DNA from: Sulfolobus acidocaldarius SUSAZ
GTDB taxonomy: Archaea > Thermoproteota > Thermoprotei_A > Sulfolobales > Sulfolobaceae
Length of the DNA stretch: 64,000 bases
Assembly (NCBI GenBank): GCA_000508305.1
Contig: CP006977.1
Coordinates: 432,621-496,620 of the forward strand
Direction of reading: 5' to 3'
The position numbers and the translations under genes are program-made. Shown piece after piece: positions 43,453 through 53,289 of the stretch (its first letter is position 1; the number at the start of each line of letters is the position of its first letter). Under the pieces are notes generated by a model. The model ran no database searches, was not told the origin of the DNA, and was given only the letters and a program-made list of their open reading frames with translations.

Positions 43453-44700
43453 ATGAACTATAGAGTTAAAGACCTAAGTTTAGCTGAGCAGGGAAGAAAG
43501 CAGATAGAATGGGCTGAATTGCATATGCCAGCCCTAATGGAAATTAGAAAAAGATTCAAAGCTGAAAAGCCCCTAGATGGAATAAGAATAGGTGCGGTGC
43601 TTCATGTAACCAAAGAGACAGCAGTATTAGTTGAAACACTTAAAGCTGGAGGCGCTGAAATAGCTCTAGCTGGTAGTAATCCATTGTCTACACAAGACGA
43701 TGTAGCTGCAGGATTAGCTAAGAACGGAATTCATGTTTACGCATGGAGAGGGGAGACAGAAAAGGATTATTATGATAACATAAGAGAGATCTTGAAATAT
43801 GAACCACATGTTATTATGGATGACGGAGGAGATCTTCATGCATATGTTCATGAGAATAATTTAACGTCTAAAATTGTTGGAGGTACTGAAGAGACAACCA
43901 CAGGAGTAATTAGACTAAAAGCAATGGAAGAAGAAAAGGTTTTAAAATACGCTGTTATTGCAGTAAACAACGCTTTTACAAAATATCTTTTTGATAATAG
44001 AATAGGAACAGGACAAAGTACTATCGATGGAATCCTACGAGCTACAAATATTCTGATTGCCGGAAAAGTTGCAGTAGTGATAGGTTATGGATGGGTGGGA
44101 AGAGGTATAGCAAGCAGATTTAAGGGAATGGGTGCTAGAGTAATTGTAGTAGAATCATCTCCATTTAGAGCGTTGGAGGCGTTAATGGACGGATTTGACG
44201 TAATGACCATGAATAAAGCTTCTGAAATCGGAGATATATTTGTAACAGCAACTGGTAACCTCAATGTAGTTAGTAGAGATCATATACTAAGAATGAAGGA
44301 TGGTGCAATTCTAGCAAATTCTGGACACTTTAACGTTGAGATTGATATTAAAGGATTGAAAGAGATTAGCGTGGAAACTAGAGAAGTTAGACAAAACTTA
44401 GAAGAATATAAACTTAGAAATGGAAAAAGAATATACTTACTTGCAGATGGTAGACTTGTAAATCTTGTGGCAGCAGAAGGACATCCTAGTGAGGTCATGG
44501 ATTTGAGTTTCTGTAACCAGGCTTTGTCAGTAGAGCATTTAGTTAAAAATAAGGGAAGATTAGAAAATAAGGTCTACAACGTTCCCATAGAGATAGATGA
44601 ACAAGTAGCCAGACTAAAACTTAAAGCGTTAGGAATAGAGATAGAAGAACTAACTACGGAGCAAAAAGAGTATATAAAACAATGGAAGTATGGAACATAA
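43453..44700 (+). CDS. ahcY: S-adenosylhomocysteine hydrolase
   Basis: Hydrolyses SAH to adenosine and homocysteine, relieving product inhibition of the many methyltransferases here. The 415 residues show [20 protein letters not shown], the substrate/NAD region [20 protein letters not shown], the Rossmann motif [20 protein letters not shown] and the C-terminal [20 protein letters not shown]. It is monocistronic with its own TATA region. Confidence 0.97.
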   Translation: MNYRVKDLSLAEQGRKQIEWAELHMPALMEIRKRFKAEKPLDGIRIGAVLHVTKETAVLVETLKAGGAEIALAGSNPLSTQDDVAAGLAKNGIHVYAWRGETEKDYYDNIREILKYEPHVIMDDGGDLHAYVHENNLTSKIVGGTEETTTGVIRLKAMEEEKVLKYAVIAVNNAFTKYLFDNRIGTGQSTIDGILRATNILIAGKVAVVIGYGWVGRGIASRFKGMGARVIVVESSPFRALEALMDGFDVMTMNKASEIGDIFVTATGNLNVVSRDHILRMKDGAILANSGHFNVEIDIKGLKEISVETREVRQNLEEYKLRNGKRIYLLADGRLVNLVAAEGHPSEVMDLSFCNQALSVEHLVKNKGRLENKVYNVPIEIDEQVARLKLKALGIEIEELTTEQKEYIKQWKYGT

Positions 44701-44735
44701 TTTTTTCATTTTAATTCTAAATTAACTCTACTTAA

Positions 44736-44756
44736 AATAGATAAAATTTATCTATT
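44736..44756. repeat. Perfect 21-bp palindrome (10-bp arms)
   Basis: AATAGATAAA and TTTATCTATT flank a single A. The palindrome lies 36 bp after the ahcY stop and just upstream of the TATA-like ACTTTAAGAG preceding the MscS gene. It has the size of a dimeric regulator site; as RNA it would form a weak A/U hairpin. Perfect 10-bp arms are unlikely by chance at a given intergenic spot even in AT-rich DNA. Confidence 0.75.
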
Positions 44757-44804
44757 ACAAAAACTTTAAGAGTAACTATAATCCTTCATACTCTAGACAT
44801 AGCT

Positions 44805-45440
44805 GTGGCTGAAGATAGAGTAAACATTAGTTCGAAAATTCTTTCTTCAATAACTAAAACAATAATATTTGTTATTATATTTGTTATAATAGAAGCTATT
44901 GTGAATAATTTTCTTCCATCTTTACTTAGTCAAATAAGTCTAAATTTTCCTCCATTAGTCCAAGGCTATGTAAATATTAAACCGTATTTACCTTACATAA
45001 ATATACTATTGAGTTTATTATTTGGTTATCTGATAATCACTGAGATCTCTAACGTAATATACTGGAATCTAAGAATAAAATACGATCATCCAGTTGCGCA
45101 TAGTGTAAGAAACGTTATAAGAATTTTAGGAGTAGGAGTTTTAGGTGCAACTATTGCAGGAGGAGTTGCAGGAGTCGCCCTTGGGGGATTTATTGGAGTA
45201 GTAATAGGATTTGCAACACAATAAGTATTAGGACAAGCGGTAGCAGGACTATTTGTCTTAATAGCTAGACCATTTAAGATCGGTGACCAGGTAAACGTTG
45301 GAGGCGACATTGGAGTTGTTGAGGATATTACAACGCTCTTTACCATAATTAATAAGGGTGACCAACTAGTACTAATCCCTAACAATACGCTTATAGGAAG
45401 TAAAATATATGTGATAAAGAATAATACTCAAAAGAAGTAA
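44805..45440 (+). pseudogene. MscS-type mechanosensitive channel interrupted by an in-frame TAA
   Basis: The first part (139 codons from a GTG) has three hydrophobic segments and a glycine-rich pore-helix-like stretch (GVGVLGATIAGGVAGVALGG). It stops at TAA 45222-45224. The same frame continues without another stop for 71 codons and reads VLGQAVAGLFVLIARPFKIG, then VVEDITTLFTII, the conserved MscS beta-domain. A single nonsense change thus splits one gene. The C-terminal alpha-beta domain of longer MscS proteins is short here. Product would be truncated before the beta domain unless read through. Confidence 0.85.
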
Positions 45441-45568
45441 CTCGTAGTAAATGAATGTTTTTATGCGTATAAGCTATAATTTAACTTTCCAATTCCTTTC
45501 TAGGGAAAATATCATAACCTTATCACGGCATAACTTTTTAAAAGGTAACTATTTTATTATGTTATAGT

Positions 45569-45660
45569 GGGCCCGTAGCTTAGCCCGGTAGAGCGCCCGG
45601 CTCATAAACTATATACGTGGAGAGACCGGGTGGTCCGGGGTTCAAGTCCCCGCGGGCCCA
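45569..45660 (+). tRNA. tRNA with anticodon CAT (elongator Met likely) and 18-nt intron
   Basis: Acceptor GGGCCCG/CGGGCCC, anticodon stem CCCGG/CCGGG and loop CTCATA-A, with an 18-nt intron after position 37 (45607-45624). The acceptor lacks the features of the archaeal initiator (A1-U72), so it is elongator tRNA-Met or the Ile tRNA with modified CAT. Mature length is about 74 nt. A TATA-like ACTTTTTAAAAGG lies upstream near 45535. Confidence 0.9.
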
Positions 45661-45710
45661 TGGTCTCCGCTAAAGATTCTTCAAATTACCAGATTTTAAC
45701 CCTTAAAGTT

Positions 45711-46165
45711 TTAGATACATAGAGCGTCATACGTAAGTGGGAAAAATATTTTATAAAATATTAAAATATTCAACTTTTTTGAGCTTGCCATGAGATCTGT
45801 AATAAAACTAAACTTAAGGATAGTAAAAAATAGTGCATAGTCTAGGAGTGATTGTGCAGGATATTCTAAGTACAGAAAAGAATTAGGAGGAGGAAGCAAT
45901 TTGTAGGAAAGGATACACGAGAAGACTACTTGGTAAGCAAAAGCTAGAACAAGTATCGATTTAGCCTTATTCTTTAGTACCTCAGCTATAAAAGGAGAAA
46001 TTATCGCCCAAGTGTTACACTTACCATCGAGAACAAGAACGCGTACTCCGCATTGTTTAAATAATATTCGAAGTACGCAAGTTAAGTAAAAGTATTGACT
46101 ATTGCATTTACAAGAAGAAGTAAAAAATAGGAAATTAGAGATTGTCTTTTTATTAAATCTTTCAT
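45711..46165 (-). pseudogene. Truncated, frameshifted membrane permease (MFS-like)
   Basis: From an ATG at 46165 the minus strand reads MKDLIKRQSLISYFLLLLVN and onward until an in-frame TAA (46084-46082). The frame continues beyond it (AYFEYYLNNAEYAFLFSMVS), then a one-base loss in a G run near 46008 shifts to AIISPFIAEVLKNKAKSILV, which stays open to 45711. The segments join into the first helices of a permease, most like MFS, and about two thirds of a normal length is missing. At least two disabling mutations mark it as dead. Confidence 0.7.
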
Positions 46166-46263
46166 TCTTATTACTCTAAACTTTTCTTTACTGAATAACA
46201 TAAGTTACTTTTTGGAACATGATCGCACTCTATATTTTCTGGTGCACATTCATTTTACCTACC

Positions 46264-46490
46264 TCATCGTTTATCACTTGATTTAGGTACCATTTTATAT
46301 AACCTAAGAGCTCCATTTAGATACTTAGGGTCTCCCGTAACTGCAAATATCACACCTTTTTAGGATATACTAATACTGCTACCATATGTAGAATGCCAAG
46401 ATTTTCAGATATATAAGGTCTTCCGTTAACGACTTTGAACAATAGAACCGAATACTTATCATCTACTTCTAAACACGAATTGGTAACCAT
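46264..46490 (-). pseudogene. Frameshifted ORF of unknown origin
   Basis: From the ATG at 46490 the frame reads MVTNSCLEVDDKYSVLLFKV and goes on to LHMVAVLVYPKK. It stops at an A run. Restoring one A gives a continuous reading with GVIFAVTGDPKYLNGALRLY until TGA at 46266-46264. I do not recognise the family. The reading frame upstream of the ATG stays open another 17 codons and overlaps the integrase remnant on the other strand. Confidence 0.5.
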
Positions 46491-46506
46491 AATACGAGGC
46501 GTCAGA

Positions 46507-46787
<281 letters not shown>

Positions 46788-46790
46788 TCT

Positions 46791-47249
46791 TTACCCGTTT
46801 TTAAACTCTTCGTGTAAAATACATGAATGAATAACGGCTATAGATGCAATTGGGGAAATCTCCACATCTATATTTCTAAGTTTATAATTTTCACCCAGAC
46901 TTAGGTCTATCTTAGAGAAACCATTTTCTATACCAGAAAATACTAACATAATCTTATTTTTGTCATTAAAAACCTGAGGCTCTAAAATTTTTTGAGCCTG
47001 GCTGGTTAGAAGAACAACTAGATCTGGTGATAAAAGTTCTATTGCGTCTTTTAAATCTGGTAATGATATAAACGTTTTACCTAATTTGAAGGCCAACTTA
47101 TTGACTTCAGGTACACCTACATTTGAGGCTACTCCACCTACTTTAGTTGCAACTAAATAGTTTATATTTAAACTAAATACTAGCTTAGCAAAGTCGATTA
47201 GCTTTTGTGCACTCGTAACATTATGTAAAACTGGGATCAACTTAGGCAT
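46791..47249 (-). CDS. DUF2122 / SPOUT-like protein (often called RecB-family nuclease)
   Basis: A 152-residue protein beginning [20 protein letters not shown], with [30 protein letters not shown] and the C-terminal [18 protein letters not shown]. It fits archaeal COG4080/DUF2122 as I know it; the C-terminal Ser-Pro...Ala-x-Ala-x-x-His helix resembles SPOUT methyltransferases more than RecB nucleases. It overlaps the methyltransferase gene by 8 bp and ends the six-gene string that starts at MBF1. Confidence 0.6.
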   Translation of the reverse strand: MPKLIPVLHNVTSAQKLIDFAKLVFSLNINYLVATKVGGVASNVGVPEVNKLAFKLGKTFISLPDLKDAIELLSPDLVVLLTSQAQKILEPQVFNDKNKIMLVFSGIENGFSKIDLSLGENYKLRNIDVEISPIASIAVIHSCILHEEFKNG

Positions 47250-48201
47250 ATAATATACCCATTATTTCTCGGGCAATTGTGGTAGAAAAGACTACTGGAA
47301 CTGATTCGCCTACCTGATTATATTGTTCGTCTCTATTACCTACAAATACATGGTCATCAGGATAGCTCATTAACCTTGCTTGTTCTCTGACAGTAAGGAA
47401 CCTATTTTCAAATGGATGAATGAACCTAGAATTTCCCATCACCGTGGGAGCTATTCTATACGGATTTAGTCTTATATATAACGGTATATTCCTGCCTGAG
47501 GAACCTTTAAACATACTTAAATAGTCTCCAAAATCTAGCCTAGCAAACTTTCTTATTTTCTCCTCGCTAACTTCAGTTATTTCATGGTTAGGCAAAAGAT
47601 TTGGTTTTTCAGCTAGATCCCCTATAGCGTTCCATACTGTGTTTAGCCTAGCACTCTTTTGCTGTTTAAACTTAACATTAGATACAAAAACTCTAGTTCG
47701 CCTAGATGGATTTCCTAAATCTTCTGCTCGCAGTATGTTAAAATAAACTTTAGGGTAACCTATTCTTAAAAACTCTCCCTCAATTGAAGACCTGATAACA
47801 TCAATGTTTGCAATAGATGGAACATTTTCCATTACGAAAATTTTAGGTTTCAACTCCCCTACTATTCTTATAAATTCTAATGTTAGCTGACCTCTCTCAT
47901 CCACAAAGAGTCTCTCTAATGGATCAGACCTTCTTGATGGGTTTGCCCCTGTAAATGGCTCACAGGGAGGGCTACCAATTATTATATCTGGTTCCCCTCC
48001 TATTAGATACTTAATATCTCGACCTATTATACTTCTTATATCATCCTCTATAACTATCGTATTTGGAAAATTAATTGAATAAGTTCTTGCTGCTGCATGA
48101 TTTATATCTACTGATAACTTTATTTCAAAAGGTTCACGGTTAAATCCTAAAGAAAAACCTCCAGCCCCACTAAATAAATCAATAACTTTTACTGGACTCA
48201 C
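47242..48201 (-). CDS. C5-cytosine methyltransferase
   Basis: A compact 319-residue enzyme with the full C5 motif set: motif [16 protein letters not shown], the catalytic motif [16 protein letters not shown] with PPC, motif [11 protein letters not shown], motif [15 protein letters not shown], motif IX near [20 protein letters not shown], and motif [13 protein letters not shown]. No restriction endonuclease gene is next to it. It is coupled to TFE (23 bp overlap) and to the DUF2122 gene. DNA is the default substrate; tRNA, as for Dnmt2, is an alternative suggested by the neighbours. The target-recognition region is short. Confidence 0.93.
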   Translation of the reverse strand: MSPVKVIDLFSGAGGFSLGFNREPFEIKLSVDINHAAARTYSINFPNTIVIEDDIRSIIGRDIKYLIGGEPDIIIGSPPCEPFTGANPSRRSDPLERLFVDERGQLTLEFIRIVGELKPKIFVMENVPSIANIDVIRSSIEGEFLRIGYPKVYFNILRAEDLGNPSRRTRVFVSNVKFKQQKSARLNTVWNAIGDLAEKPNLLPNHEITEVSEEKIRKFARLDFGDYLSMFKGSSGRNIPLYIRLNPYRIAPTVMGNSRFIHPFENRFLTVREQARLMSYPDDHVFVGNRDEQYNQVGESVPVVFSTTIAREIMGILYA

Positions 48202-48694
48202 GTCTAATCTCTTTGTTTATTTCCTCCTCTATCTGTTTAATTTTTTGCTCAAGAAAGCTCCTAGCTTTCTCAGAATCGTACTGTGATAAAGAAGTTCCAC
48301 ACTTCAGGCACTTGAATTCATTTTCTATTGCTTCATCGAAAGAATATTTTATGTTATCCTGTGGACAGAAATAAAATAGTCCATCCTTCTCTTGCTCATA
48401 TCTATTTCTAAGTTTCTCTAAAATAAGCCTCTTCCTGGACAGAAGAATTTCATTTATCTGATTTACGTTTACCTTCCAGTAATATATGTATAGGTTTGAG
48501 TCTTTATCTTTGGTCTTACGATAAGTGACTAAACCATGGTCAGATAATAAATAAAGATATTTTCTTACTTCATTAGGTTTTGTGTTCAACTCCTTAGCGA
48601 TCTCCTCATCAGTTATTTCTGATTTCTTTCCGATTAAGTATTTAAGTAAGCCTAAAGCTTCATCCCCAACTAGCTCTTTAGCCAAATTAAGCAC
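48179..48694 (-). CDS. tfe: Transcription initiation factor TFE alpha
   Basis: TFIIE-alpha homologue of 171 residues that helps open promoters. The N-terminal winged helix is [20 protein letters not shown], and a zinc-ribbon region follows ([15 protein letters not shown] ... FKCLKCG). Only three cysteines are present: the second position of the first CxxC pair is Asp. The C-terminal third is a charged helix. It partners TFE beta, not seen in the window. It precedes the cytosine methyltransferase, overlapping by 23 bp. Confidence 0.95.
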   Translation of the reverse strand: MLNLAKELVGDEALGLLKYLIGKKSEITDEEIAKELNTKPNEVRKYLYLLSDHGLVTYRKTKDKDSNLYIYYWKVNVNQINEILLSRKRLILEKLRNRYEQEKDGLFYFCPQDNIKYSFDEAIENEFKCLKCGTSLSQYDSEKARSFLEQKIKQIEEEINKEIRRESSKSY

Positions 48695-48707
48695 TATATT
48701 TTCTATA

Positions 48708-49259
48708 TCACTTGTCAGTTTTCACCACCCGTTTCCCCTTTAGTTGAGGAATAATGTAGAATTTGGCATCACTAAAATGTATATATAGTTCTTCACCCTT
48801 ATAAATCCTGTCTAGAAAGATAGCTAGTGCTGAAACCTCAGAGTGTGGCTGATTTCCTATACCTATATTATAATCTGAGTTGTAATAATACCATCCCTCC
48901 ACCTTTTCTGAACCTATGACAACTAGAAGTGGTAACGTAAAATTCTTACTAGCCTTAGTTATCTCATCTATCATATCATCTATCATTTTACCATACATAG
49001 TTAGATGAACTACTAAACCTCCTTTCTCCCTCCAAGACTTAACTATTTTTTTAGGATTATCCACGAACTCTACCTTAAAATAAGATTTACCTCCCCATAC
49101 TTCCAGTACTCTATCGACCTTACTTTTGAGATTAATATCCTTTACGTCTATAAATATGCCTTTAGCTCCAAAGGCTCTCGCTACCAAAGTAACATGGGTG
49201 GTTATTCTCTTATCTCTCTCTGGTCTATGTCCTAGTCTTAAAATATAGATATCTTTTAT
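48708..49259 (-). CDS. trm56: tRNA C56 2'-O-methyltransferase aTrm56, apparent AUA start
   Basis: SPOUT enzyme that methylates C56 in the tRNA T loop. The conserved N-terminus IYILRLGHRPERDKRITTHV is encoded upstream of the first TTG (49187), yet no ATG, GTG or TTG lies in frame before it and after the upstream stop TAG. The likeliest start is ATA at 49259, which overlaps the hflX stop as ATAA, giving 183 residues. Later motifs are VVHLTMYGKMIDDMIDEI and VVIGSEKVEGWYYYNSDYNI, then GNQPHSEVSALAIFLDRIY. Starting at the TTG would delete the conserved region. Confidence 0.85.
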   Translation of the reverse strand: MKDIYILRLGHRPERDKRITTHVTLVARAFGAKGIFIDVKDINLKSKVDRVLEVWGGKSYFKVEFVDNPKKIVKSWREKGGLVVHLTMYGKMIDDMIDEITKASKNFTLPLLVVIGSEKVEGWYYYNSDYNIGIGNQPHSEVSALAIFLDRIYKGEELYIHFSDAKFYIIPQLKGKRVVKTDK

Positions 49260-50314
49260 TTGAGGACTAGTTCTAATAGTCTATCCCTAACAGTATTTAT
49301 ATTATAACCTTTTAACGCTGAAATTGGAATAATATCATAAATAGGTGTATATAAATCTTTGGCTATTTTCCACGTAATATCAATTTTTTGATTAATATAA
49401 CTATTATTGACAAGATCAGCTTTATTTAATACGATAATCATGGGCTTACCAGATATTCCTATGTCTCTAAGTATCTTAAATGAACTTAATATCATGTCTA
49501 TGAATAAAGTATCCTCCACAGAGGAGTCCACAACCAAGAGTAAGGAATCCGCATATTTTGCTTCTGATAAAGTAACGTAAAAAGCCTCAATTATTTGAGG
49601 AGGAATTCCTCTTATAAAACCCACAGTATCAACAAGAAGTAGTTTATCACCATTTACTGAGATTCCGTACCTTTTTGGTAGCGTTGTTGTAAACATTGAT
49701 GAATCTGTTTTCTGCTTTAATCCTGTTAGTGCATTGAATAAAGTAGTTTTTCCCGCGTTAGTATAACCGACTATAGCAGTAGTTTTTAACTCTGTTTTTC
49801 TTATCTGATCCTCTTTTATCTTCTTTATATTATTTAGTTCTTCCTTAATTTTTACTATTCTTCTCTGATAGAGTCTCACTGTTGACTCAATACCATAAAC
49901 ACCTGCTCCTAAAGGACCCTGTTGTTCAGAAACTTTCATCCTTTTATACATGTCTTTTAGAACTGGCAGTTGATGTTTTAATCTTGCAAGCTCAATTTGT
50001 AATTTCGCCTCTTTAGAACCTGCATGTAGTGCAAATATCTCTAAAAGTAAGAGAATTTTATCTAGTATTTTTTTGTTTTTTAATTCTCTGATTAAATTAA
50101 TAAAATGCCTAGACTTAAGCGTTTCGAAAATTATAATCGTATCAACATCGCTGTTGTTTTTCAGTTCAAGAAGCTTAGTTTGAGAGATATAAAAATTGGG
50201 ATTTGGCTTCTTAGGTAATTTGATAACTTTAAGAACATTATATAACGCTGCTTCAGCTAAAGCTTTAGCCTCATCCTCATATTCCTCAGCGGTAAAAAGT
50301 ACTGCAAAGTTCAC
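49256..50314 (-). CDS. hflX: HflX-type ribosome-associated GTPase
   Basis: GTPase of 352 residues. The N-terminal domain (to about 165) ends in [20 protein letters not shown], the HflX glycine-rich region, followed by the G domain: [40 protein letters not shown] and VLNKAD. HflX proteins bind the ribosome and are linked to stress recovery. It overlaps the mbf1 stop by 4 bp (GTGA) and the aTrm56 start. Confidence 0.93.
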   Translation of the reverse strand: MNFAVLFTAEEYEDEAKALAEAALYNVLKVIKLPKKPNPNFYISQTKLLELKNNSDVDTIIIFETLKSRHFINLIRELKNKKILDKILLLLEIFALHAGSKEAKLQIELARLKHQLPVLKDMYKRMKVSEQQGPLGAGVYGIESTVRLYQRRIVKIKEELNNIKKIKEDQIRKTELKTTAIVGYTNAGKTTLFNALTGLKQKTDSSMFTTTLPKRYGISVNGDKLLLVDTVGFIRGIPPQIIEAFYVTLSEAKYADSLLLVVDSSVEDTLFIDMILSSFKILRDIGISGKPMIIVLNKADLVNNSYINQKIDITWKIAKDLYTPIYDIIPISALKGYNINTVRDRLLELVLK

Positions 50315-50802
50315 TTCTTCCCCTCTCTAATATTTACGATGTCCCCTAATGTCAGACCTAAATCTTTTTGGGGATTAGATTCCTCTTCCCCTTCTATTGG
50401 AACCAACAACTTAATACCTAATATTCTCTCTAACTGTTTAGCCTGTTGGATAGTAGGCTTTAGTTTACCACTTTCAAATCTCTTGATTATATTCTCGGAT
50501 ACTTTCAACGCTTGTGCTAATTGCTGCTGTGACATCTTTAATCTTTCTCTTGCTTCTTTGATGATTTTATAATATTCCTCAACTATATCTAATTCCACTT
50601 CAGTATATTTTTTGTTAGGGCTAGTTTTTATTCTCTTCTTATCCTCCTCTTTCTTTAAATTAACAATTTTAGCATAGTTTTTAATTTTATTGAAACAATT
50701 ACTACAAACAGTAATAATACTTCCCTCATAAGAGACTGTAAAACCCTTACCCTTTATGGGAGAACCACATAACTCACAGTATTTTACATTTTGGTTTTGC
50801 AT
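50311..50802 (-). CDS. mbf1: Multiprotein bridging factor 1 (MBF1)
   Basis: A 163-residue protein with an N-terminal zinc ribbon ([13 protein letters not shown] ... CSNCF) and a Cro/C1-type helix-turn-helix ([20 protein letters not shown], then [20 protein letters not shown]). Archaeal MBF1 binds the small ribosomal subunit. It leads the string mbf1-hflX-trm56-tfe-methyltransferase-DUF2122, and a TATA element lies 25 bp upstream, so the transcript should be leaderless. Confidence 0.93.
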   Translation of the reverse strand: MQNQNVKYCELCGSPIKGKGFTVSYEGSIITVCSNCFNKIKNYAKIVNLKKEEDKKRIKTSPNKKYTEVELDIVEEYYKIIKEARERLKMSQQQLAQALKVSENIIKRFESGKLKPTIQQAKQLERILGIKLLVPIEGEEESNPQKDLGLTLGDIVNIREGKK

Positions 50803-50821
50803 ATAATATATACACGACTTT

Positions 50822-50832
50822 GTATATTAAAC
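50822..50832 (-). promoter_or_regulatory. TATA box of the mbf1 operon
   Basis: GTTTAATATAC on the minus strand is centred about 25 bp before the mbf1 ATG. The opposite strand must also hold the PAN promoter in this 71 bp gap; a weaker CTTTTATTGG near 50834-50843 is a candidate. Confidence 0.55.
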
Positions 50833-50873
50833 ACTTTTATTGGTTTTCGTACAAGTAATATTATTGGGTAAAG

Positions 50874-52064
50874 TTGTTCGGGGATGTTGATAGTTATAAG
50901 AATCGTGAAAATAATAATAATTATGACGAAACGCTGGTAAAACTTCTTGAAGAAAAAATAGAAGCTCTCACCAAAGAAATAGATAAATTAAGACAGGATT
51001 TAAATTGGTATAAAACTGAACTAGAGAAACTACTGGCACCTCCATATATTGAAGCTACAATATTAGATATATTACCAGATGGTAAGGTGATTGTAAGGAG
51101 CTCTTCGGGACCAAACCTAGTTGTAAATGTAGCCACGAACGTTGATGTATCCAAGTTAAAACCAGGCATGTCTGTTGCATTAAGTCAAAGAGGATCAACA
51201 ATTATAGATATATTACCAAACAGAGAGGATATAATAGTAAAATCTTTTGAATTAATAGAGAAACCAAATATTCATTATTCTGATATAGGAGGTCTAGAAG
51301 ACCAGATAAACGAACTAAGAGAGGTAGTCGAATTACCATTAAAAAATAAGAAGTTATTTGAAGAGCTAGGAATAGAGCCCCCTAAAGGAGTACTATTATA
51401 TGGACCCCCTGGCACTGGAAAAACTATGCTTGCTAAAGCTGTAGCAGCTGAAAGTAACGCCACATTTATTCATGTTGTAGCATCAGAATTTGCCCAGAAA
51501 TTTGTAGGAGAAGGAGCTAGAATAGTTAGAGAGGTCTTCGAATTAGCTAGAAAGAAGGCTCCATCAATTATATTCATAGATGAGCTTGATGCGATTGCTG
51601 CAAGAAGGATAGATATTGGTACAAGCGGTGAAAGGGAAATTCAAAGAACATTGATGCAGTTATTGGCTGAAATTGATGGATTTAAGGCACTAGATAACGT
51701 TAAGATAATAGCAGCTACAAACAGAATCGACATATTAGATCCTGCTATACTAAGACCTGGTAGGTTTGATAGATTAATAGAGGTTCCATTACCAGATGAG
51801 AAAGGTAGAAAGGAGATTTTCAAAATCTACCTTCAGAGAATGAGGATAAACGAAAACGATAAATTAAACTATGATCTAATTGCTCAACTCACAGATGGTT
51901 TCAGTGGTGCAGACATTAAGAACGTTTGCACTGAAGCTGGATATATGGCAATAAGAGAAGGAAGAGAGTCAATTAAATTCCAAGATATTATTAGAGCCAT
52001 AGATAAAATAAAGAAAAAGAATTTAAGGAAAGCGATTAATACAAGAACCGAGAAATATTTATGA
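50874..52064 (+). CDS. pan: Proteasome-activating nucleotidase PAN
   Basis: AAA unfoldase that feeds the 20S proteasome, 396 residues. An N-terminal coiled coil (about 20-57) precedes an OB domain ([20 protein letters not shown]), then Walker [14 protein letters not shown], Walker [15 protein letters not shown] and the arginine-finger block ILRPGRFDR. The C-terminus is EKYL: the penultimate Tyr of the HbYX docking motif is kept, but Lys replaces the hydrophobic residue. It starts with TTG and overlaps the PUA gene by 4 bp. Confidence 0.95.
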   Translation: MFGDVDSYKNRENNNNYDETLVKLLEEKIEALTKEIDKLRQDLNWYKTELEKLLAPPYIEATILDILPDGKVIVRSSSGPNLVVNVATNVDVSKLKPGMSVALSQRGSTIIDILPNREDIIVKSFELIEKPNIHYSDIGGLEDQINELREVVELPLKNKKLFEELGIEPPKGVLLYGPPGTGKTMLAKAVAAESNATFIHVVASEFAQKFVGEGARIVREVFELARKKAPSIIFIDELDAIAARRIDIGTSGEREIQRTLMQLLAEIDGFKALDNVKIIAATNRIDILDPAILRPGRFDRLIEVPLPDEKGRKEIFKIYLQRMRINENDKLNYDLIAQLTDGFSGADIKNVCTEAGYMAIREGRESIKFQDIIRAIDKIKKKNLRKAINTRTEKYL

Positions 52065-52567
52065 TATTTAAATTTCTCAAGGCTCCTTATGAAGCTAATG
52101 ATGAAGAGATGCGATATATATACGATGTTTTATCATATCAGTTTTCCCCTTCTTTATCTGATTGTATATTTACTAAGCACAATAAGTTTTTAATTCAAAG
52201 ATCTATAAATACAGACAAGATAAGAGATATTCTTACCCTTGATAGAAAACTCTTTTTAGTATTAAGGGCACAAGATAATCTTTTCTCAATCACTGAGGCA
52301 AGTGGTAATGATATAAAAGAGTGTTCACAACCCCCAAGCTTTAGAGTGATGATACAAAAAGAAATCTCTGAATTCATATTACAGGGTAAAAACGTATTTT
52401 GTAAATTTGTAGTAGATGCAGACCCAATGATAAGGTACGGGGATGAAGTTTTAGTTGTGGATGAAGATGATAGATTATTAGCAATTGGTAGAGCTAAAGT
52501 ATCAGGAGAAGAAATAAAACAATATAAAAAGGGTCTAGCTGTAATTGTAAAGAGGGTGGTAAAATAA
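52061..52567 (+). CDS. PUA-domain protein, likely split-off ArcTGT RNA-binding module
   Basis: A 168-residue protein whose C-terminal half is a PUA domain ([20 protein letters not shown], then [20 protein letters not shown]). The N-terminal half resembles the C2-type lead-in of archaeosine transglycosylases. Because tgtA nearby lacks its own PUA region, this gene probably encodes the detached RNA-binding module. It is co-transcribed with PAN and PAC2, which is odd for a tRNA-modification part. Confidence 0.7.
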   Translation: MIFKFLKAPYEANDEEMRYIYDVLSYQFSPSLSDCIFTKHNKFLIQRSINTDKIRDILTLDRKLFLVLRAQDNLFSITEASGNDIKECSQPPSFRVMIQKEISEFILQGKNVFCKFVVDADPMIRYGDEVLVVDEDDRLLAIGRAKVSGEEIKQYKKGLAVIVKRVVK

Positions 52568-53289
52568 TGAATATAAAGATAACCTTGAAGGGAATAAATG
52601 AGAGTGAACTGCAAAATGCTAAGTTCATAACTGGATTTCGAACAATAGGAGAGGTAGGGTATATAGCTACTAGATATATTGCTCTAAAAATGAAGATGAA
52701 GAGAATTGGCTTTATAACGACAAAATATCTTAGAGATGTAACTTTCCTTGACGAGTACGGTATCGCAACGCCTTTTGAATTATTTTATGATAATGATAAT
52801 AAAATTCTAGTTTTATTAAATCATCTTTTACCGCTACCTCGAGAGGCAAATATGTTTTCTGAAAAAATAATTAAATGGTTAAAGAGAATAAATATCAGCA
52901 ATGCCTTCTATATAGGAGGATTAGATAAAAGATATAGAACTAATAACGAGAAATTGAGATGGATAAAAACCTCTAATAGTACTATAAATCTGAATTTTCC
53001 ACTTATGGAGAAACAACTACTAATGATAGGACCACTTGCCCTATTAACGATATACTCCGAAATAGAGGACTTACCTGCAACTGTACTACTACCATATGCT
53101 GATAGGGACAGAATAGATCCTGGAGCAGCAGCTACAGTCGTTGAAGAATTAGCTAAGTTAATAGGCGTAAACATAGATGTGACAGAATTATATGAAGATG
53201 CTAAGAAAATAGAGGAAGAATTACAAAAACAATTAGAGCTTATTCAAAAGGAGATTAACAGGGGCGCCTCTGATAGAGTCTATATGTAG
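52567..53289 (+). CDS. PAC2-family protein (proteasome assembly chaperone-like)
   Basis: A 240-residue PAC2/DUF75 protein with the family segments [31 protein letters not shown] and [20 protein letters not shown], where the last matches the ADPxAA-type motif before a helical C-terminus. It overlaps the PUA gene by one base and so joins PAN in a proteasome-related operon. Its C-terminal end overlaps convergently with tgtA by 57 bp. Function in archaea is not proven. Confidence 0.85.
   Translation: MNIKITLKGINESELQNAKFITGFRTIGEVGYIATRYIALKMKMKRIGFITTKYLRDVTFLDEYGIATPFELFYDNDNKILVLLNHLLPLPREANMFSEKIIKWLKRINISNAFYIGGLDKRYRTNNEKLRWIKTSNSTINLNFPLMEKQLLMIGPLALLTIYSEIEDLPATVLLPYADRDRIDPGAAATVVEELAKLIGVNIDVTELYEDAKKIEEELQKQLELIQKEINRGASDRVYM

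Noticed and set aside
45222..45224. Recoded stop in the MscS gene as selenocysteine or pyrrolysine
   Set aside because: The codon is TAA; those residues use TGA and TAG, and Sulfolobus lacks both systems as far as is known.
45711..45899. A 62-codon minus-strand ORF as a real gene
   Set aside because: It is the tail of the broken permease reading frame; the frame continues upstream without a start codon and joins other permease-like pieces.
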